Below are positions 1-11,559 of a stretch of DNA of 64,000 nt, in pieces. Positions within the stretch are counted from its first letter, which is position 1, and each line of letters opens with the position of its first letter. Origin of the DNA: Buddleja alternifolia (Eukaryota > Streptophyta > Magnoliopsida > Lamiales > Scrophulariaceae); NCBI GenBank assembly GCA_019426215.1, contig CM033402.1, positions 19,473,104 to 19,537,103 on the forward strand. The letters are read 5' to 3'. Below the pieces are notes generated by a model. It did no database searches, had not been told where the DNA came from, and worked only from the letters and a program-made list of their open reading frames with translations. The position numbers were made by a program, and so were the translations under genes.

Positions 1-1005
1 TATAAGATACTCATATATATATATATATATAAACTTGGTGAACAAGAAAAATCTTTTCACCAAATATACATACACACGCGCACATGTATATATATAGACA
101 TATATATATATTATTTTTCTTTCACAAATTAATTAATTAACCTTTCCCAATTTAATATTCCAATATTAAATTATAAGACTATTTAATTAATACCATTTAA
201 TATATTCCTTTTTCCGATTAATTAAATCTATTTAATTAATCTCTCCATTAATTCACAAAGAATTAACTAGCCAATAGGTACTACACTAAGTTATGTGTGT
301 GACCCTTCAAGCTCATTAACAAGCTAGCAATAAGTCCACCCATAGGCTAGATTAATTATTCTCAATAATTAACTAGGCCTTGGATTAACTTCACCAATTA
401 ACCCAAAGCACCTATTGGTCATGGCTCTATGTCTAGCAACGTCGCTACGACTTCCTAGATGTCAACGATGAAAATCAAACCTATCTAGGTTACGATCTTC
501 ATGTGAGTAAAATTCTTTCATCAGTTTTCCGTCAATGGTCTAGGGTATGGCGCCGGTCGAACTCTAATAACTTTAGAAAACTATGACTGGTTGTGACATC
601 TAATGATCTAGTGTTCCAAGCCGGGACCACCATTCCCTCTTATAAGACAACCGCTTAGATCAAAGTCTTTCATCGATCTTTTAGATTCTCACAACAGTAT
701 AGGAAATGTCGGGTACTTGACCCTGGATGAATCCCTTGACGACTGCCATCTGTTCCGCTGTACTATCAGACTATACCCAACATACACGCCATATGACTCT
801 TCTGGAGTGCACGTGCATATCAAAGCATAGTGGATAGCACCCTTCCCAATGACACTCAGGTCTAAGGACTAATCTTACACTACGAAACCCAAGGACTCCA
901 TGTTTGACAGAACCAACGAGGAATCCTTGTGGGGTCGTTCAATTCCATACTTCTCCTAAGTATGAATTTTCGTGCATGTATTGACTTGTCGGCCATTGAC
1001 AATGG
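1..1005 (-). repeat. Partial LTR of a copia family (family A), minus strand
   Basis: Read on the minus strand, this stretch matches the plus-strand LTR segment at about 12780-13800 nearly end to end. The shared parts include the long AT microsatellite with its acacgcgcac flank and the block around the cacgtgcactcca motif. The LTR runs off the left window edge. It is cut at 1005 by the start of another LTR. It carries no gene; the short ORFs here are chance. Confidence 0.8.
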
Positions 1006-2668
1006 TGTTGGGAATCGTACGTGTAAAAACGCAGCGGATAAAACATCTCCCAAACCATGAATAATCCGATTCATTGTTGATTTCTTCACAGAAAAAGGAG
1101 ATAAACAATTTACCTCTTGAAGCGTGAATCGATTTGACTGTAGTAGCAATCCCTGGGATTCCTACCTCTAGATATCACGCGGAAGAAAAATCTCTAAGAA
1201 AGCTCCGATCTCCTCCCCGGTAACTATGGCGGGGGCGACTAGTTGGAAAAGACGGAGGGGATTTTTTTTTGCTTTTGTTGTAGGTTTTCTGGCTCAAAGT
1301 TAAATTCAAAATTGTGTGTTGTATAAAATTCTGACACTGACTAACAATTTATACTAAGTAATAAAACCCCTAATCCAATAAGTGAGGGGCGGCCCACTAG
1401 GCTTGTGGAATGGGCTTTCGGGCTTCGTTCCATCTTAGCCCATGTGTAATTAATTAAATCCAAGTCCAATCCAATTGATAATTAATTAATTACTTTAATC
1501 CAATTAATTTAATTCAACTTATAAATTAATTTTCAATTAATTTAACTTATGAATTAATATGATTTAATTAATTTATTTAATCTAATTAAATATATTTAAT
1601 TAAATCATGCCATCCATTTTGTTAGTCAATCACATCAAATGTGGTTTTACCAAAATACCCTTAGCATAGAAAAATATTCCTTTTCTTTACATAGCGCAAC
1701 TCTCTAGGCTCGATTCAATTGGCAATGAGAGGTGTCCAAAGGATACGGATGTCACTTAGTCAGCACCGTAGAACCAAATCGTAACCCAATTGAAAACGAG
1801 ATGATCATGTCATCACGAACCTTGACTACGAATACCGTATGCGTATAAACTCTTCAACGACGTGACCCGATCAAGTAAGAGCAATGGTTTAGTCAAACTC
1901 ATAGAACTTGATACCGTACTTAGAATCATAATAATATGAAATTACCAAACTACCCTCAGTGACAATCACGGGACAGTTTATATGCTTTGGCCAAAGACTT
2001 ATATTTTCAATTACTTACGATCGTACAAGTCACATACTCGTTTACGATCGAGATGGTGAATCCCATTTTGGCAAGTTATCTTATAACATAGAATGCACTA
2101 TTGGACCGTACTTCGAGGTCGACCCCACCTATCAGGTGATACGGGTCTAGCTACTCTGATAACATATCCAATACTACAAGCATGTTATAAATGACTCCTC
2201 AGGTCTAAAGTTCACACATACTATCGTAATCTTAATTCCAATCATTGACTGTCAAAGAGTAAATACCCATGTGATTGGATTAATGCGAGTCGAGTTCAAA
2301 TATGTTAATTCCATTAATCATATTCATGACACCAGCTCCCACTATCTAATCATTGTACGACTAGCACTTCCTTGTCAAAGAAGGTTTCATATGAGTTGAA
2401 TATTAATGTTCAATTAATATTCGTTAACTCACGAACTCCCAGTTTAAGAGATTAAGTACTCGACTATTCCAGTGTCTCCTCTTGTCCATAAGAGGTGGAA
2501 AGTCTATCTTGAAATCTCATGGACTTATTCGTTCAATACAATTAAATGCCATTATATTTATATGATCAAAACCCAGTGCCTTATATAATATAATAGTTCG
2601 TACAATATAACTAAAAATGCTCTCCTTAATCTAATTGCTCCATTGGCATTGAGGGCATATACCTAACA
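1006..2668 (-). repeat. 3' LTR of a minus-strand Ty1/copia element
   Basis: On the minus strand the sequence begins TGTTAGGTATATGCCC at 2668 and ends CGATTCCCAACA at 1006, giving TG...CA termini and a length of 1663 bp. It is preceded (minus sense) by a polypurine tract and copia RNase H coding sequence, which marks it as the 3' LTR. The five bases outside its 3' end are aatgg (1001-1005). The partner target duplication was not found because the 5' end of the element is missing. Confidence 0.8.
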
Positions 2669-2684
2669 ATCCCCCACTTGCACT
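2669..2684 (-). other. Polypurine tract of the minus-strand copia element
   Basis: On the minus strand the bases just before the LTR read aagtgggggat, the usual plus-strand priming tract of plant copia elements. It directly abuts the LTR start at 2668. Confidence 0.75.
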
Positions 2685-2689
2685 CAAAG

Positions 2690-5180
2690 CCAATCGCCAT
2701 GGTATCTAGCGCCCATCTTTCCAAGATGTCGCTTTAGCACCGCCTATGATAATGGCCTAGTGAGTGGATCAGCCACATTGTGGGCTGAGGCTATTTTCTA
2801 TACGGCAACCATGCCTCTATCCAATGATTTCTTGAATAATTTCTACTCTCGATGTGTTTAGATTTGTTATGAGACCATGATTCCTTAGCCTGCGCAATAG
2901 CTCCATTGTTGTCATACCATAGTGACAACATTATTTCCATGCTAAGAATCATTTGAAGTTTGACCATAAACTTCTTAATCCAAACAACTTAATTGGCGTA
3001 TTCAACCTCGAATGTGGAATCAGCAGTTGTGCTTTGCTTGGAATCCTTCCATGACACTGCTCCTCCATTCATAATGAATACAAAACCCGGATGTGGGTTT
3101 TCAATTATCAACATCAGATTCAAAATCTGAATCTATGTAACCGTCCATCTTTTTATTTCTCCATGTTTTAGTCCTTCAAAAGTACTTTAGGATGCACCCC
3201 AGTGCAATACAATGCTCCTTACCCAGGTTAGCTTGAAACCTCAATACCATGCTTTTTAAGCAAGGTCCGGTCTCTTGCCTAACATTGCATACATGAGAAT
3301 CCCTATTGTATAGGTATAGGGTATTCCACTCATCTCTCTTCAATCTTTATCGGTTTAAGGACTTATAGATTAGAGATATGAACTCCATGTATCATGAGCA
3401 AATTTCCTCTCTTATATTTCTCCATCCTTTAGGACGTTTTCTAAGTAGAGGGCTCGGGGAATTCCTATTGTTCCATTTGCTCTATCCTAGTAGATGCAAA
3501 TTCTCAAGGATATATCGGTACTTCTTCCCAAGTCTTCCATGAAGAATGTGCTTGAGATTCATGTTTTTGACCGTAGTTAATGGGCCTTTTCCATTCCCTA
3601 TAAGTAGAATGTCATCCACATATAGCATCAAGAATGTCATCTTGCTCCCACTGACCTTCATGTAGACACTTGGTCATCTTCATTCTCGATGAAGCTAAAG
3701 CTCTAAACTTCATCATCGAATCGAAGATTCTAATTGCGGGGGGCCTGTCTAAGTCGATAAATGGACTTATTCAGTTTGCATACCTTATGAGAATCTACGT
3801 TGGATATGAAACGCTTGAGCTTGTTTAATATAGACGTCCTCCTTGAGGAATTTATTTAAGAACGCGGTTTCTCACATCCATTTGCTAGATTTCATAGTGT
3901 AGGTTTGCAGCTATGGCTAGCAGAATTCTAATGGATTTGATCCTGACTATTGGTGAAAAGGTTTCCTCATAGTCAATGCCCTTCTTTTGACTATATCTTT
4001 TCGCCATAGCTGGCCTAACCACCCGGACCGATTCTTCTCTTATAGCTCCATTCATGCCCTATTAGACTGACGCCTTTGGGCAGATTGGTAAGAGTCCAGA
4101 ATTAGTCTAAATGCATCAGATCCATTTCTGCTTTCATAGTTTCCAGCCGTTTTGCAGAACCAATATCCGTCGCTGCTTGGTCATAGTCAGAGGGATCATA
4201 TCTGTGGCTTTCTTCTTCTAAGGCATAAATAATGCACTTATAGCAAGTAGCCATATCTTTCAGGCGGTTAAGATACTCTGCTAGACCGTTGCAGTCGCGG
4301 TTGTATCGTGTTAGGTTCAGTTTAGGTTTCTTGAACAAATGTCTCCTAAAGAGTATCGTTTTGTTCTCCAAGAACTATCCTTTTTCCTGTGATGCCACGT
4401 TGATTCTTTGATCACCATGCAGGTAAAAGAGGTATCCCATGATTACCAACGAAGCCTTCTTTTAAGGATCTATCCTCGAGTCTTTCTACCTTTGTTTTCT
4501 TTACATGTGCGGAGCAACCCCAAATTGTTATGTATTTGAGACTAGGTTTCCTACCACACCATATTTCACATGGTGTCTTTAGAACAGATTTCGAGGGACA
4601 TGTGTTCAGAATAAGTGAAGCTGTAAGCAGTGCATGATCCCACAATGAGATGCGTAGATGAGTATGAAATGTGCCATGTCCAATGATGTACAGATCTATC
4701 ACTTCTGCTATCTCATTTAGTTGTGGAATTTCTGGAGGATAAAGTTGTGAGACTATGACTTGTTCTTCTAAGAGCTTGTCAAAGTTGGCACTCACGTATT
4801 TGCCACCTCAAGGTGTTTTAATACGTCGCCCAGTTTTGTTTTTAGTTCAGCCTTCGAATTTCATGATTAATTCAAGAGCTCTAGAATTATACTTCATCGA
4901 GCACACTAGACCATGCCTAGAATGGTCATTCGAGAAATTAATAAAGTACTGAAAACTTTGCAGGCCGCATTCTTGGAAGGGCCCACAAACGCCAATCTTA
5001 AAACTTTAGTGATCGAAGAAGATCCAATCTTCTCGATCCTCCAAATTTCTACTTGTCTCCAGATCCTGGTTCAAAATACATCCATGAGCGCTAGCTCCGG
5101 GATTTGGAATCTAAGAAGTAGAAAAACAGTCATAGAACAGTTAAGTTCTATAGCTTCTAGCACCTTGAGCTTTCAGCTTA
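2690..5180 (-). pseudogene. Decayed copia pol (integrase, RT, RNase H), minus strand
   Basis: Reading the minus strand from high to low coordinates, the polyprotein order is integrase, reverse transcriptase, RNase H. Integrase C-terminal residues are clear at 4412-4795 (LLTASLILNTCPSKSVLKTP, then a WGCSAHVKK block). RT residues appear at about 3950-4010 (KRYSQKKGIDYE), 3870-3900 (QMDV) and 3600-3640 (LYVDDIL). RNase H residues lie at about 3030-3070 (GGAVSWKDSKQ) and 2755-2785 (NVADPLTRP). Frames change repeatedly and stops are common, so no functional protein is possible. The order and the adjacent LTR show it belongs to the element ending at 1006. Confidence 0.8.
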
Positions 5181-5915
5181 AGACAGTCACATTTTTCAAT
5201 GCCCCTGCTCTATGCAATAGGGCAAGTGCCTGTCTACTTTGGGTGATTTCCTCCGAACCTTTTGTATGAAATTTCCTTCTTGATACACCCTTCCAATCTG
5301 GACACGCCCATCCGTTTCCTCTTAATTGGAATAGTAAATGCACCCTGTGCATTTCTAAGCTTGTCTATAAGCTCAGTCAGTGATCCTTCATTGTCAAATA
5401 CATCAAAACTTGACAAAGCAGGTGAGGGATCTGGGGTTTAACTGAAGGATGAGATTAACTTGAAAATGAAGGTTCATGTAGCAATCCAGAGAATTCAATT
5501 TCGCCTACATGGATATCATTTTAAGCATGTGGTCTCCCACATTTCCCAATCCGTCATTTATGTATTTGATGAGTTCATTCGATATCAAAAATCAAACGGT
5601 TATACTGTGCTTTCCAAACAGCTTTTCTATATGCAGCACAATTGATCTAGGACTATCACAGTTTTTCATGTGTGCTACCTATTTCACTGCACATTGAGCT
5701 CATCATTTATCCCCTGACTTTGTGGTTATCAATGACCTAGTCTATGAAGGGAACAAAGAATTTGTCATCGTCATCAACTCTATGGAATTGATGTCGTTCG
5801 AGGTCCAGTATGTATTCCAATGAATGGTCAATTGAGAACAATTCTCATTTTTCTGATCCAATCAGTGTATTATGGTCCAGTGAGGACATTTTTCTCAAGC
5901 ACTAACGGGTTATCT
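5181..5915 (-). pseudogene. Decayed copia gag, minus strand
   Basis: Minus-strand translation near 5800-5910 gives an EKNVLTGP...YTDWIRKMRIVLN segment, the N-terminal signature of copia gag proteins (compare NGPNYTDWLRNLKIVL at 48670). A second gag-like segment lies near 5690-5760. A poorly preserved zinc-knuckle-like segment lies near 5180-5220. The reading frame is broken many times. It lies between the pol remnant and the AT-rich leader, as expected for this family. Confidence 0.65.
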
Positions 5916-8160
5916 TGAGAGAGATAATTAAAAATAGAAAACACTAAGATTTATGATTAGATATGTTATTATGTACTCAAGTAAACAAGGACTTAATGTT
6001 TACTTGTCTCCCACTACTTTTCTCGAGTCATTGCACTCCCACTGCAATAATGGGAAACCTCGTTGGATGGGTTTCGTAGTGAGTGATTGAGTTCCCTAAT
6101 GATCTAAACAAGCTGCAACCTTGAACGATATATGGCTCGTTAGATCTTTGAGGTGGTGTCATACACCATTTGGTCCATCCGAAGATTCAATCTCCTTTAG
6201 CTAATGGATCACTGAACCGCAAACTTTTTCGATAGATAGGTGGTGATCCATCTGAGTCATTTATCCCATCAACTCCTTTCAATCTAACAATTTAATCCCG
6301 CCTTGCAACCTTGAACGATATATGGGGCGAAATTCGCTTCGACATGAAGGCATCAAATGCACTAGAGAAGATAGAGTATCACGTCTTGATGCATGACCCC
6401 CTTATTCCGGGAAGATGCCATACACTAGAAGTGAACCTACCTTCTAAAGCTTGATGGTGAGCTAGAACATCCCATGCCCCTTTACTTACTCAGTATTTTC
6501 TAATGGGAGAATTATAACATTTGATAATGTTAATATAAATTTTAGTCTCACTTTGCACATTAATTTATTATAGCGCAGTAAAAGAAACGTAAATATAGAA
6601 GAAGCCCAGCAATTCTATCATCACACACTCATATGGACTTTTCAAGATCGGCCCGAGCCAACGGGCTAATCAGGGGAGGGGTTCTATCTAATACAAGAGC
6701 TTCCACCTATACAAGATTCTAATCTTCGGGCTCCAAGCTCTTCGTGGTTCCGCCAAGCTCCATTTGGGCATATCTAACATAAATACAAAGAAGCAAGCCT
6801 ATACAAGTATTCTATGTAATGAAAGATACATCCTGGGGGGGCTCAAACTCCGGCCCAATACAACCCAGTTAAAACAAAGATAAAACTCTAAGTCCATAAG
6901 AGGTGTCAACCATCACATATTAAAGGGAGCCATAAGCAATTTAAACACATATGTGATTTAAAAGGGTTAAAACTTATTAAACAATTAAATCTAATTTAGT
7001 AATTAAATCTAATTTAAAATTGAATTAAATCTAATTTAATCATTGCAAAATAAATCTAAACTATTTTTGACTTCTTTAATTAAATCTAATTTAATCATTG
7101 CAAAATAAATCTAATCTAATTTGTCTTCTTTAATTAAATCTAATTCAATTAAAGTGAGACTATATCCAATAAAGTCTCTATGGGTGAACAAATTTTAAGA
7201 CACAAGAAATTAAGTTTAATCTAATTCGAAGAACCATTAAATCCAATTCATATAATCCAAATCAAATCCAGTTATTTAAGTGTAAATCCAATTTACATAA
7301 TCAAAATTAAATCCAATATATTTTGATAGACTAGCTAAATTCAATTTGATCAAGAATAAAATCAAGCCCAACTTATTTCATTCAATTGACTAAATATATT
7401 TTAATCAAAGTGTAATTAAATCAAATTTAATTACTAGAGAAGATCAAATTTTAATTTAACTAAAGGGTATTTAAATCCAATTTAATTTTAAAATAAATCT
7501 AATTTATATACCCTTTAATTTGGATATTAAATTTTAATTTACTTTATTAAATTTAATTTATTTTGATAGGCTAGTTAAAATTTAATTTAATCAAGAATAA
7601 AATCAAGACTAACTTATTTTATTCACATGACTAAATATAATTTAATCAAAGTGTAATTAAATCAAATTTAATCACAAGAGAAGATCAAATTTCTAAATTA
7701 ACCAAGGGGTATTTAAATCTAATTTAACTTTAGAATAAATCTACTTTATATACCCTTTAATTTGGATATTAAATTTTAATTTACTTTATTAAATTTAATT
7801 TATTTTGATAGGCTAGTTAAAATTTAATTTAATCAAGAATAAAATAAAGTCTAACTTATTTTATTCACTTGACTAAATATAATTTAATCAAAGCGTAATT
7901 AAATCAAATTTAATCACTAGAGAAGATCAAATTTCTAAATTAACGAAGGGGTATTTAAATCTAATTTAACTTTAGAATAAATCTAATTTATATACCCTTT
8001 CACCTAAGAAAACAAATTTAATTTAAATAACTTAAATCCAATTCAAATAAATTAAACTAAATCTAATTTAGTTTAAAATCTAAAATTGAAAGGGATCATG
8101 AATTAATTCAAATTGGGTAGTCCACATGTACTGGGTCAAACCAATACATAAATTAATTAA
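5916..8160 (-). repeat. Long AT-rich untranslated leader of the minus-strand copia element
   Basis: The minus-strand sequence just upstream of gag contains a gtgggag block, as do the leaders at 16110 and 48520. A phrase resembling ccatatatcgttcaaggttgc occurs twice (about 6110-6140 and 6300-6330). From about 6950 the sequence is very AT-rich and made of repeats of a taaatctaatttaat word. No LTR or primer-binding site was found at its far end, so the 5' part of the element is missing or unrecognisable. No gene is seen here. Confidence 0.5.
7321..8000. repeat. Tandem repeat, three units of about 240 bp
   Basis: The word ttttgatagRctag recurs at 7321, 7561 and 7803. Each occurrence is followed by matching text (atcaagaataaaat, then gagaagatcaaatt, then tatacccttt). 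Units are about 240, 242 and 198 bp, the last being shorter. The array lies inside the AT-rich leader of the minus-strand copia element. Confidence 0.85.
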
Positions 8161-8162
8161 TA

Positions 8163-8390
8163 CGCTGGGCTAAAGCCCAGCGACCTTTTAATTAATTTGT
8201 TGGGCCCATGCCCAGCATACTTATTAATAAAACACGCTAGGCTCAAGCCTAGCAATTATTTATTAATTGCTGGGCTCAAGCCCAGTGATGGATTATCCAC
8301 AGCGCTGGTCCAAGCCCAACGCAACATTAAATGCACTGGGCTTTGGCCCAGTGCTGAATTGATTCAAGATGCGTTGGGCCGAGCCCACCA
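8163..8390. repeat. Array of seven GC-rich short inverted repeats (hairpins)
   Basis: Seven short inverted repeats built on GCTGGGCt...aGCCCAGC occur at about 8163-8182, 8199-8216, 8236-8253, 8269-8286, 8302-8322, 8333-8354 and 8371-8390. They are spaced about 31-38 bp apart by AT-rich text. Loops are 2-5 bases. In at least two units both arms changed together: gctAggc with gccTagc, and cActggg with cccagTg. No ORF explains them. Confidence 0.8.
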
Positions 8391-8642
8391 TTGATCGCCA
8401 CTAGTCTGCCACGATCTCTGCGCCGCTTAACATACATAATTAATCAAAATACTTTGTTTTTAATTAAGGACTTGATTGGTGGCTCGTGCGGCGTTCAAGG
8501 ATATAGCGTTCGAAGTCATAGCAGATAATTATGTATATAATTTTGAATAATAGCTTGATTGTTATTTTTTGGCAAACATAGTAGCTGAGTAAATTGTTAT
8601 TAATATTTTTGATTAATTATTGGAAACTTAGGTACTAAACCG

Positions 8643-8882
8643 GTGGATAAGAGCTGGATTGATTTGTCGAAAGTTGATTCAAGATATGTGTCTGGTGTTG
8701 GTCGATTTATTGAATTCGCATTCAAGGATAAGTCAATTGATGTAACTGTCTGTTGCCCCTGTAAAAAATGTAGAAACAAGTATAACAAGTCCAAGAATGA
8801 TGCCTTAGCACATTGTCTCATGAATTATTTTTATACAAATTATAAAAATTGGGTTTATCATGGTGAACCATTGGATTTGTAA
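8643..8882 (+). pseudogene. CACTA transposase N-terminal (transposase-associated) domain
   Basis: The 79-residue reading frame matches the plant transposase-associated domain found at the start of CACTA transposases. It has DKSWIDL at its start, a GVGRFIEFAF segment, a CPCKKCRNK zinc-binding-like motif at about residues 38-46, and the closing NWVYHGE. The expected start codon is GTG here (8643-8645) instead of ATG, and the frame stops at 8880 well before the catalytic core. It is a broken fragment of the element that ends at 12077. Confidence 0.85.
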
Positions 8883-8999
8883 AGTCATGTTCATGAGAAC
8901 TTAGATCATAATCCAAGTTCAAATATCACAAGTGATGATATGGTTCACATGGTGCACAATGCAACAGACTCTTACATTGTGCAATCTTGAGACAATATT

Positions 9000-9450
9000 T
9001 GTTCCATCTTTTTTTGATATTATGGAGCTCCATTTGGTCGATGAGGCGTCAAAGGGTGGTTCCCTTCAATTTCGATGGATGTATCCTATAGAAAGGTGGT
9101 GCTGAAAATTAAAACTTAACTTTAGCTTTGAATTATTTTCATATTTTGAATTCATTTTTTAAATCTTAACAGGTACTTACTTACCTAAAAAAAATATGTT
9201 CGTAACTGAGCACGACCTGAAGGATCGCAGCAAAAGGATACTTGATGGATGAATGCATGAATTTTTGTGCAAGATATCTTGGGGACATTGAAACTAAAGA
9301 AACTCAGCCATTGCGGAATTGGGATGGTGATAATCCTATGGGTCGAGTTTTAGGAAAAGAAAAAAGAGAATATTTGATCATACCATGTTGACTCAAGCAC
9401 ATGCATAGATTCTTGCACATGTTGAATCAGTCACTCCCTGCAAGTTGTAA
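9000..9450 (+). pseudogene. CACTA transposase central fragment with intron
   Basis: At 9049-9105 the frame reads KGGSLQFRWMYPIER, a conserved CACTA TPase segment. It is followed by an intron-like stretch (gt at about 9101 to ttaacag at about 9172). Coding similarity resumes with VRN*ARPEGS and YLMDECMNFCARYL (about 9200-9280), then REYLIIPC near 9370. This corresponds to the DUF4218-type region upstream of the C-terminal domain. It holds stops and frameshifts. Confidence 0.75.
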
Positions 9451-9780
9451 GTGATTCTGATCTTACCTATGCATTTAAATTCAATATAATGCTTATAATT
9501 ATATTAGTGAAACAAAAATGTACAATGCAGCCTTCATATGGCTGCCATTAAAATGGAGATACGAAATGCATCCAAAAGGGAAATTGATAGTATCCACAAT
9601 GCAACCTTTAGGTCGTGCCCAGTTACGATCATATTTTTTTTAGGTAAGTAAGTACCTGTTAAGATTTAAAAAATGAATTCAAAATATGAAAATAATTCAA
9701 AGCTAAAGTTAAGTTTTAATTTTCAGCACCACCTTTCTATAGGATACATCCATCGAAATTGAAGGGAACCACCCTTTGAT
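9049..9780. repeat. Inverted duplication inside the CACTA transposase gene
   Basis: The segment 9049-9232 is repeated in inverted orientation at 9597-9780 with few mismatches. The arms are about 184 bp and the spacer about 364 bp. Both arms include the RWMYPIER coding block, the intron-like stretch and the following RPEGS block, so the copy was made from DNA and not from a spliced transcript. A transcript across it would fold into a long hairpin. Confidence 0.85.
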
Positions 9781-9909
9781 GCGTACTTTCATGAGTGGTT
9801 TAAGTCCTATGTAAGTGAAGAATAATAGTAGTTCAGTAAATATTATAATAGTTTAAAGTAATATCAAGGTTAGAAGTGAGTTTTTTTTTTTGTTCTTAAA
9901 AACTAGGTG

Positions 9910-10579
9910 CATGATTAAGAAAATACAGATTCCTTTTCAGAGGAAGTTAGAAGGTTGGCTTCCGGACCAATTCCACATGAAAGGAGTTATAATGCATGCA
10001 TTGTAAACAACTTCTGTTTTCGAAATAAATCTCGTGATGAAAGGAAGCAACTCAAAATTTAGGTGTTATCCTTCGAGCATCCACGAACAGTTATGCAGTG
10101 CAAAGGATAAAAATCCGCTTTTGGACCAGGTGCCCTACTATGGCATTTTGACCGATATCATTGAAATTCAATATGCTTACAATATGAAGTTCATATTATT
10201 TAAATGTGATTGGGTTGATAATGATAAGGGAGGTTTGATGGAAGATGTGTATCACATTAAGCTCGTGAACTTCAATTGTTTAATGTATATGAACAATCTT
10301 CCTAATGACGAGCCATTTATTTTATCCAATCAAGTAGAACAAGTGTGGTATGTTAGTGACCCGATGGATACCGAGTGGAGCGTTGCAGTAACAATGGCTA
10401 GAAGAGATGATTTTGATGTATACTCGCGTATGTATGAAACAGAGCCCTATGTTAATCAAGTGTTTGACGATCGTATTCCTCTAAATGATGATGATGCTAA
10501 TTGGGTTCGGGATGGAGTTGAAGGAACCCTAATTGATGCTATTGATAGTGAGCATTATGACGAGGATGAGATGAAGTAG
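9910..10579 (+). pseudogene. CACTA transposase C-terminal region (DUF4216-type)
   Basis: Upstream codons near 9950-10030 give GPIPHERSYNACIVNNFCF, the segment before the DUF4216 domain. The open frame 10034-10579 (181 aa) contains YYGILTDIIEIQY (about residues 35-47), FKCDWVDNDKG, LVNFNCLMYMNNLPNDEPFI, and EQVWYVSDPMDTEWSVAV (about residues 104-121), then an acidic tail ending in TAG. This is a well-preserved C-terminus, but the ATG at 10034 is internal and a frameshift separates it from the preceding part. Confidence 0.85.
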
Positions 10580-10584
10580 AATAA

Positions 10585-11060
10585 GGGCGCTTTGTAACTT
10601 CCGCTTCTCGTAGAGATTCAAGTGGTGAGGTTAGCATTAAGACATTGATCAATTACATGTATATGTGATTAAATTGAATATCTTTATTTCAAATGGAGTA
10701 AAAAGTTCCATAATTTTTCTCTCTTATCAGTTATCACTATTGTTTTTCCATGTCATTAGCAATTGTTAAGGTATTTATCATGTCATCTTTAATATTTGAA
10801 TTCAAATTTATATCACAATCAGACTAAGGGTGCTTTGTAACTTCCTCTTCTCGTAGAGATTCAAGTGGTGAGGTTATCATTAAGACATTGATCAATTACA
10901 TGTATATGTGATTAAATTGAATATCTTTATTTCAAATGGAGTAAAAAGATCCATGATTTTTCTCTCTTATCAGTTATCACTATTGTTTGTCCATGTCATT
11001 AGCAATTGTTAAGTTATTTATCATGTCATCTTTAATATTTGAATTCAAATTTATATATTT
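10585..11060. repeat. Tandem duplication, two units of 243 bp
   Basis: The segment from gggcgctttgtaacttccgc (10585) repeats from gggtgctttgtaacttcctc (10828) with only a few differences through to about 11060. It starts right after the transposase stop codon, in the 3' non-coding part of the CACTA element. Confidence 0.9.
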
Positions 11061-11559
11061 GTGTTGTTTGTTGGTTTGATTTTCTGTTAACAGGTTAAGT
11101 GTAAGTTGATGAAGAAAGCAAAATGATTCGGAAGTCACGGATGAAGTGAAGGATCAAGTTTTTTGAATTATTGGTGATTATTTTAGTTTATGTTTTATTA
11201 ATTCTTTCAATGTTCATTTATTAGAGAATTGGTACAATGCAAAGTTACTTTGAGTATGGACTTAATTTTTTGGTTAAAGATCTGGTTATTTTGAGGATGA
11301 TGAAATTTGTGTAGTGTTTTTTGTTAAAGTGTTAGGTGTTTGGATTAACTGATGAAATTTGTGTTTATGTATTGTTTTTGGTTAAAGCGTTGGGTGTTTA
11401 GATTGGATGATGAAGTTTGTGTTTATGTATTATTTTTTATAAAGATTTTTGCATTTGTGTACTGTTTTATTGTTGATTCCAGATTTGTAGGTGAACATTA
11501 AATTGAACAGGATAAAAAAATTAGGAATCAAAATCATCCAAAAAAAAAAAAATTAAGAT
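11061..11559. other. No gene seen; CACTA 3' non-coding sequence
   Basis: This is AT-rich text with loosely repeated phrases (gatgaartttgtgtttatgtatt at about 11350 and 11410). It contains no convincing ORF or RNA gene. It lies between the tandem duplication and the subterminal repeats of the CACTA element. Confidence 0.5.

Noticed and set aside
4913..5269. 118-codon plus-strand ORF
   Set aside because: It overlaps the minus-strand copia pol/gag remnant and has no recognisable domain.
8163..8390. Hairpin array read as a CRISPR array
   Set aside because: Units are imperfect inverted repeats with AT-rich spacers in plant transposon DNA; no cas genes and no eukaryotic precedent.
9049..9780. Inverted arms as a microRNA precursor
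   Set aside because: The arms are too long and cover transposase coding sequence and an intron; better explained as a foldback duplication.
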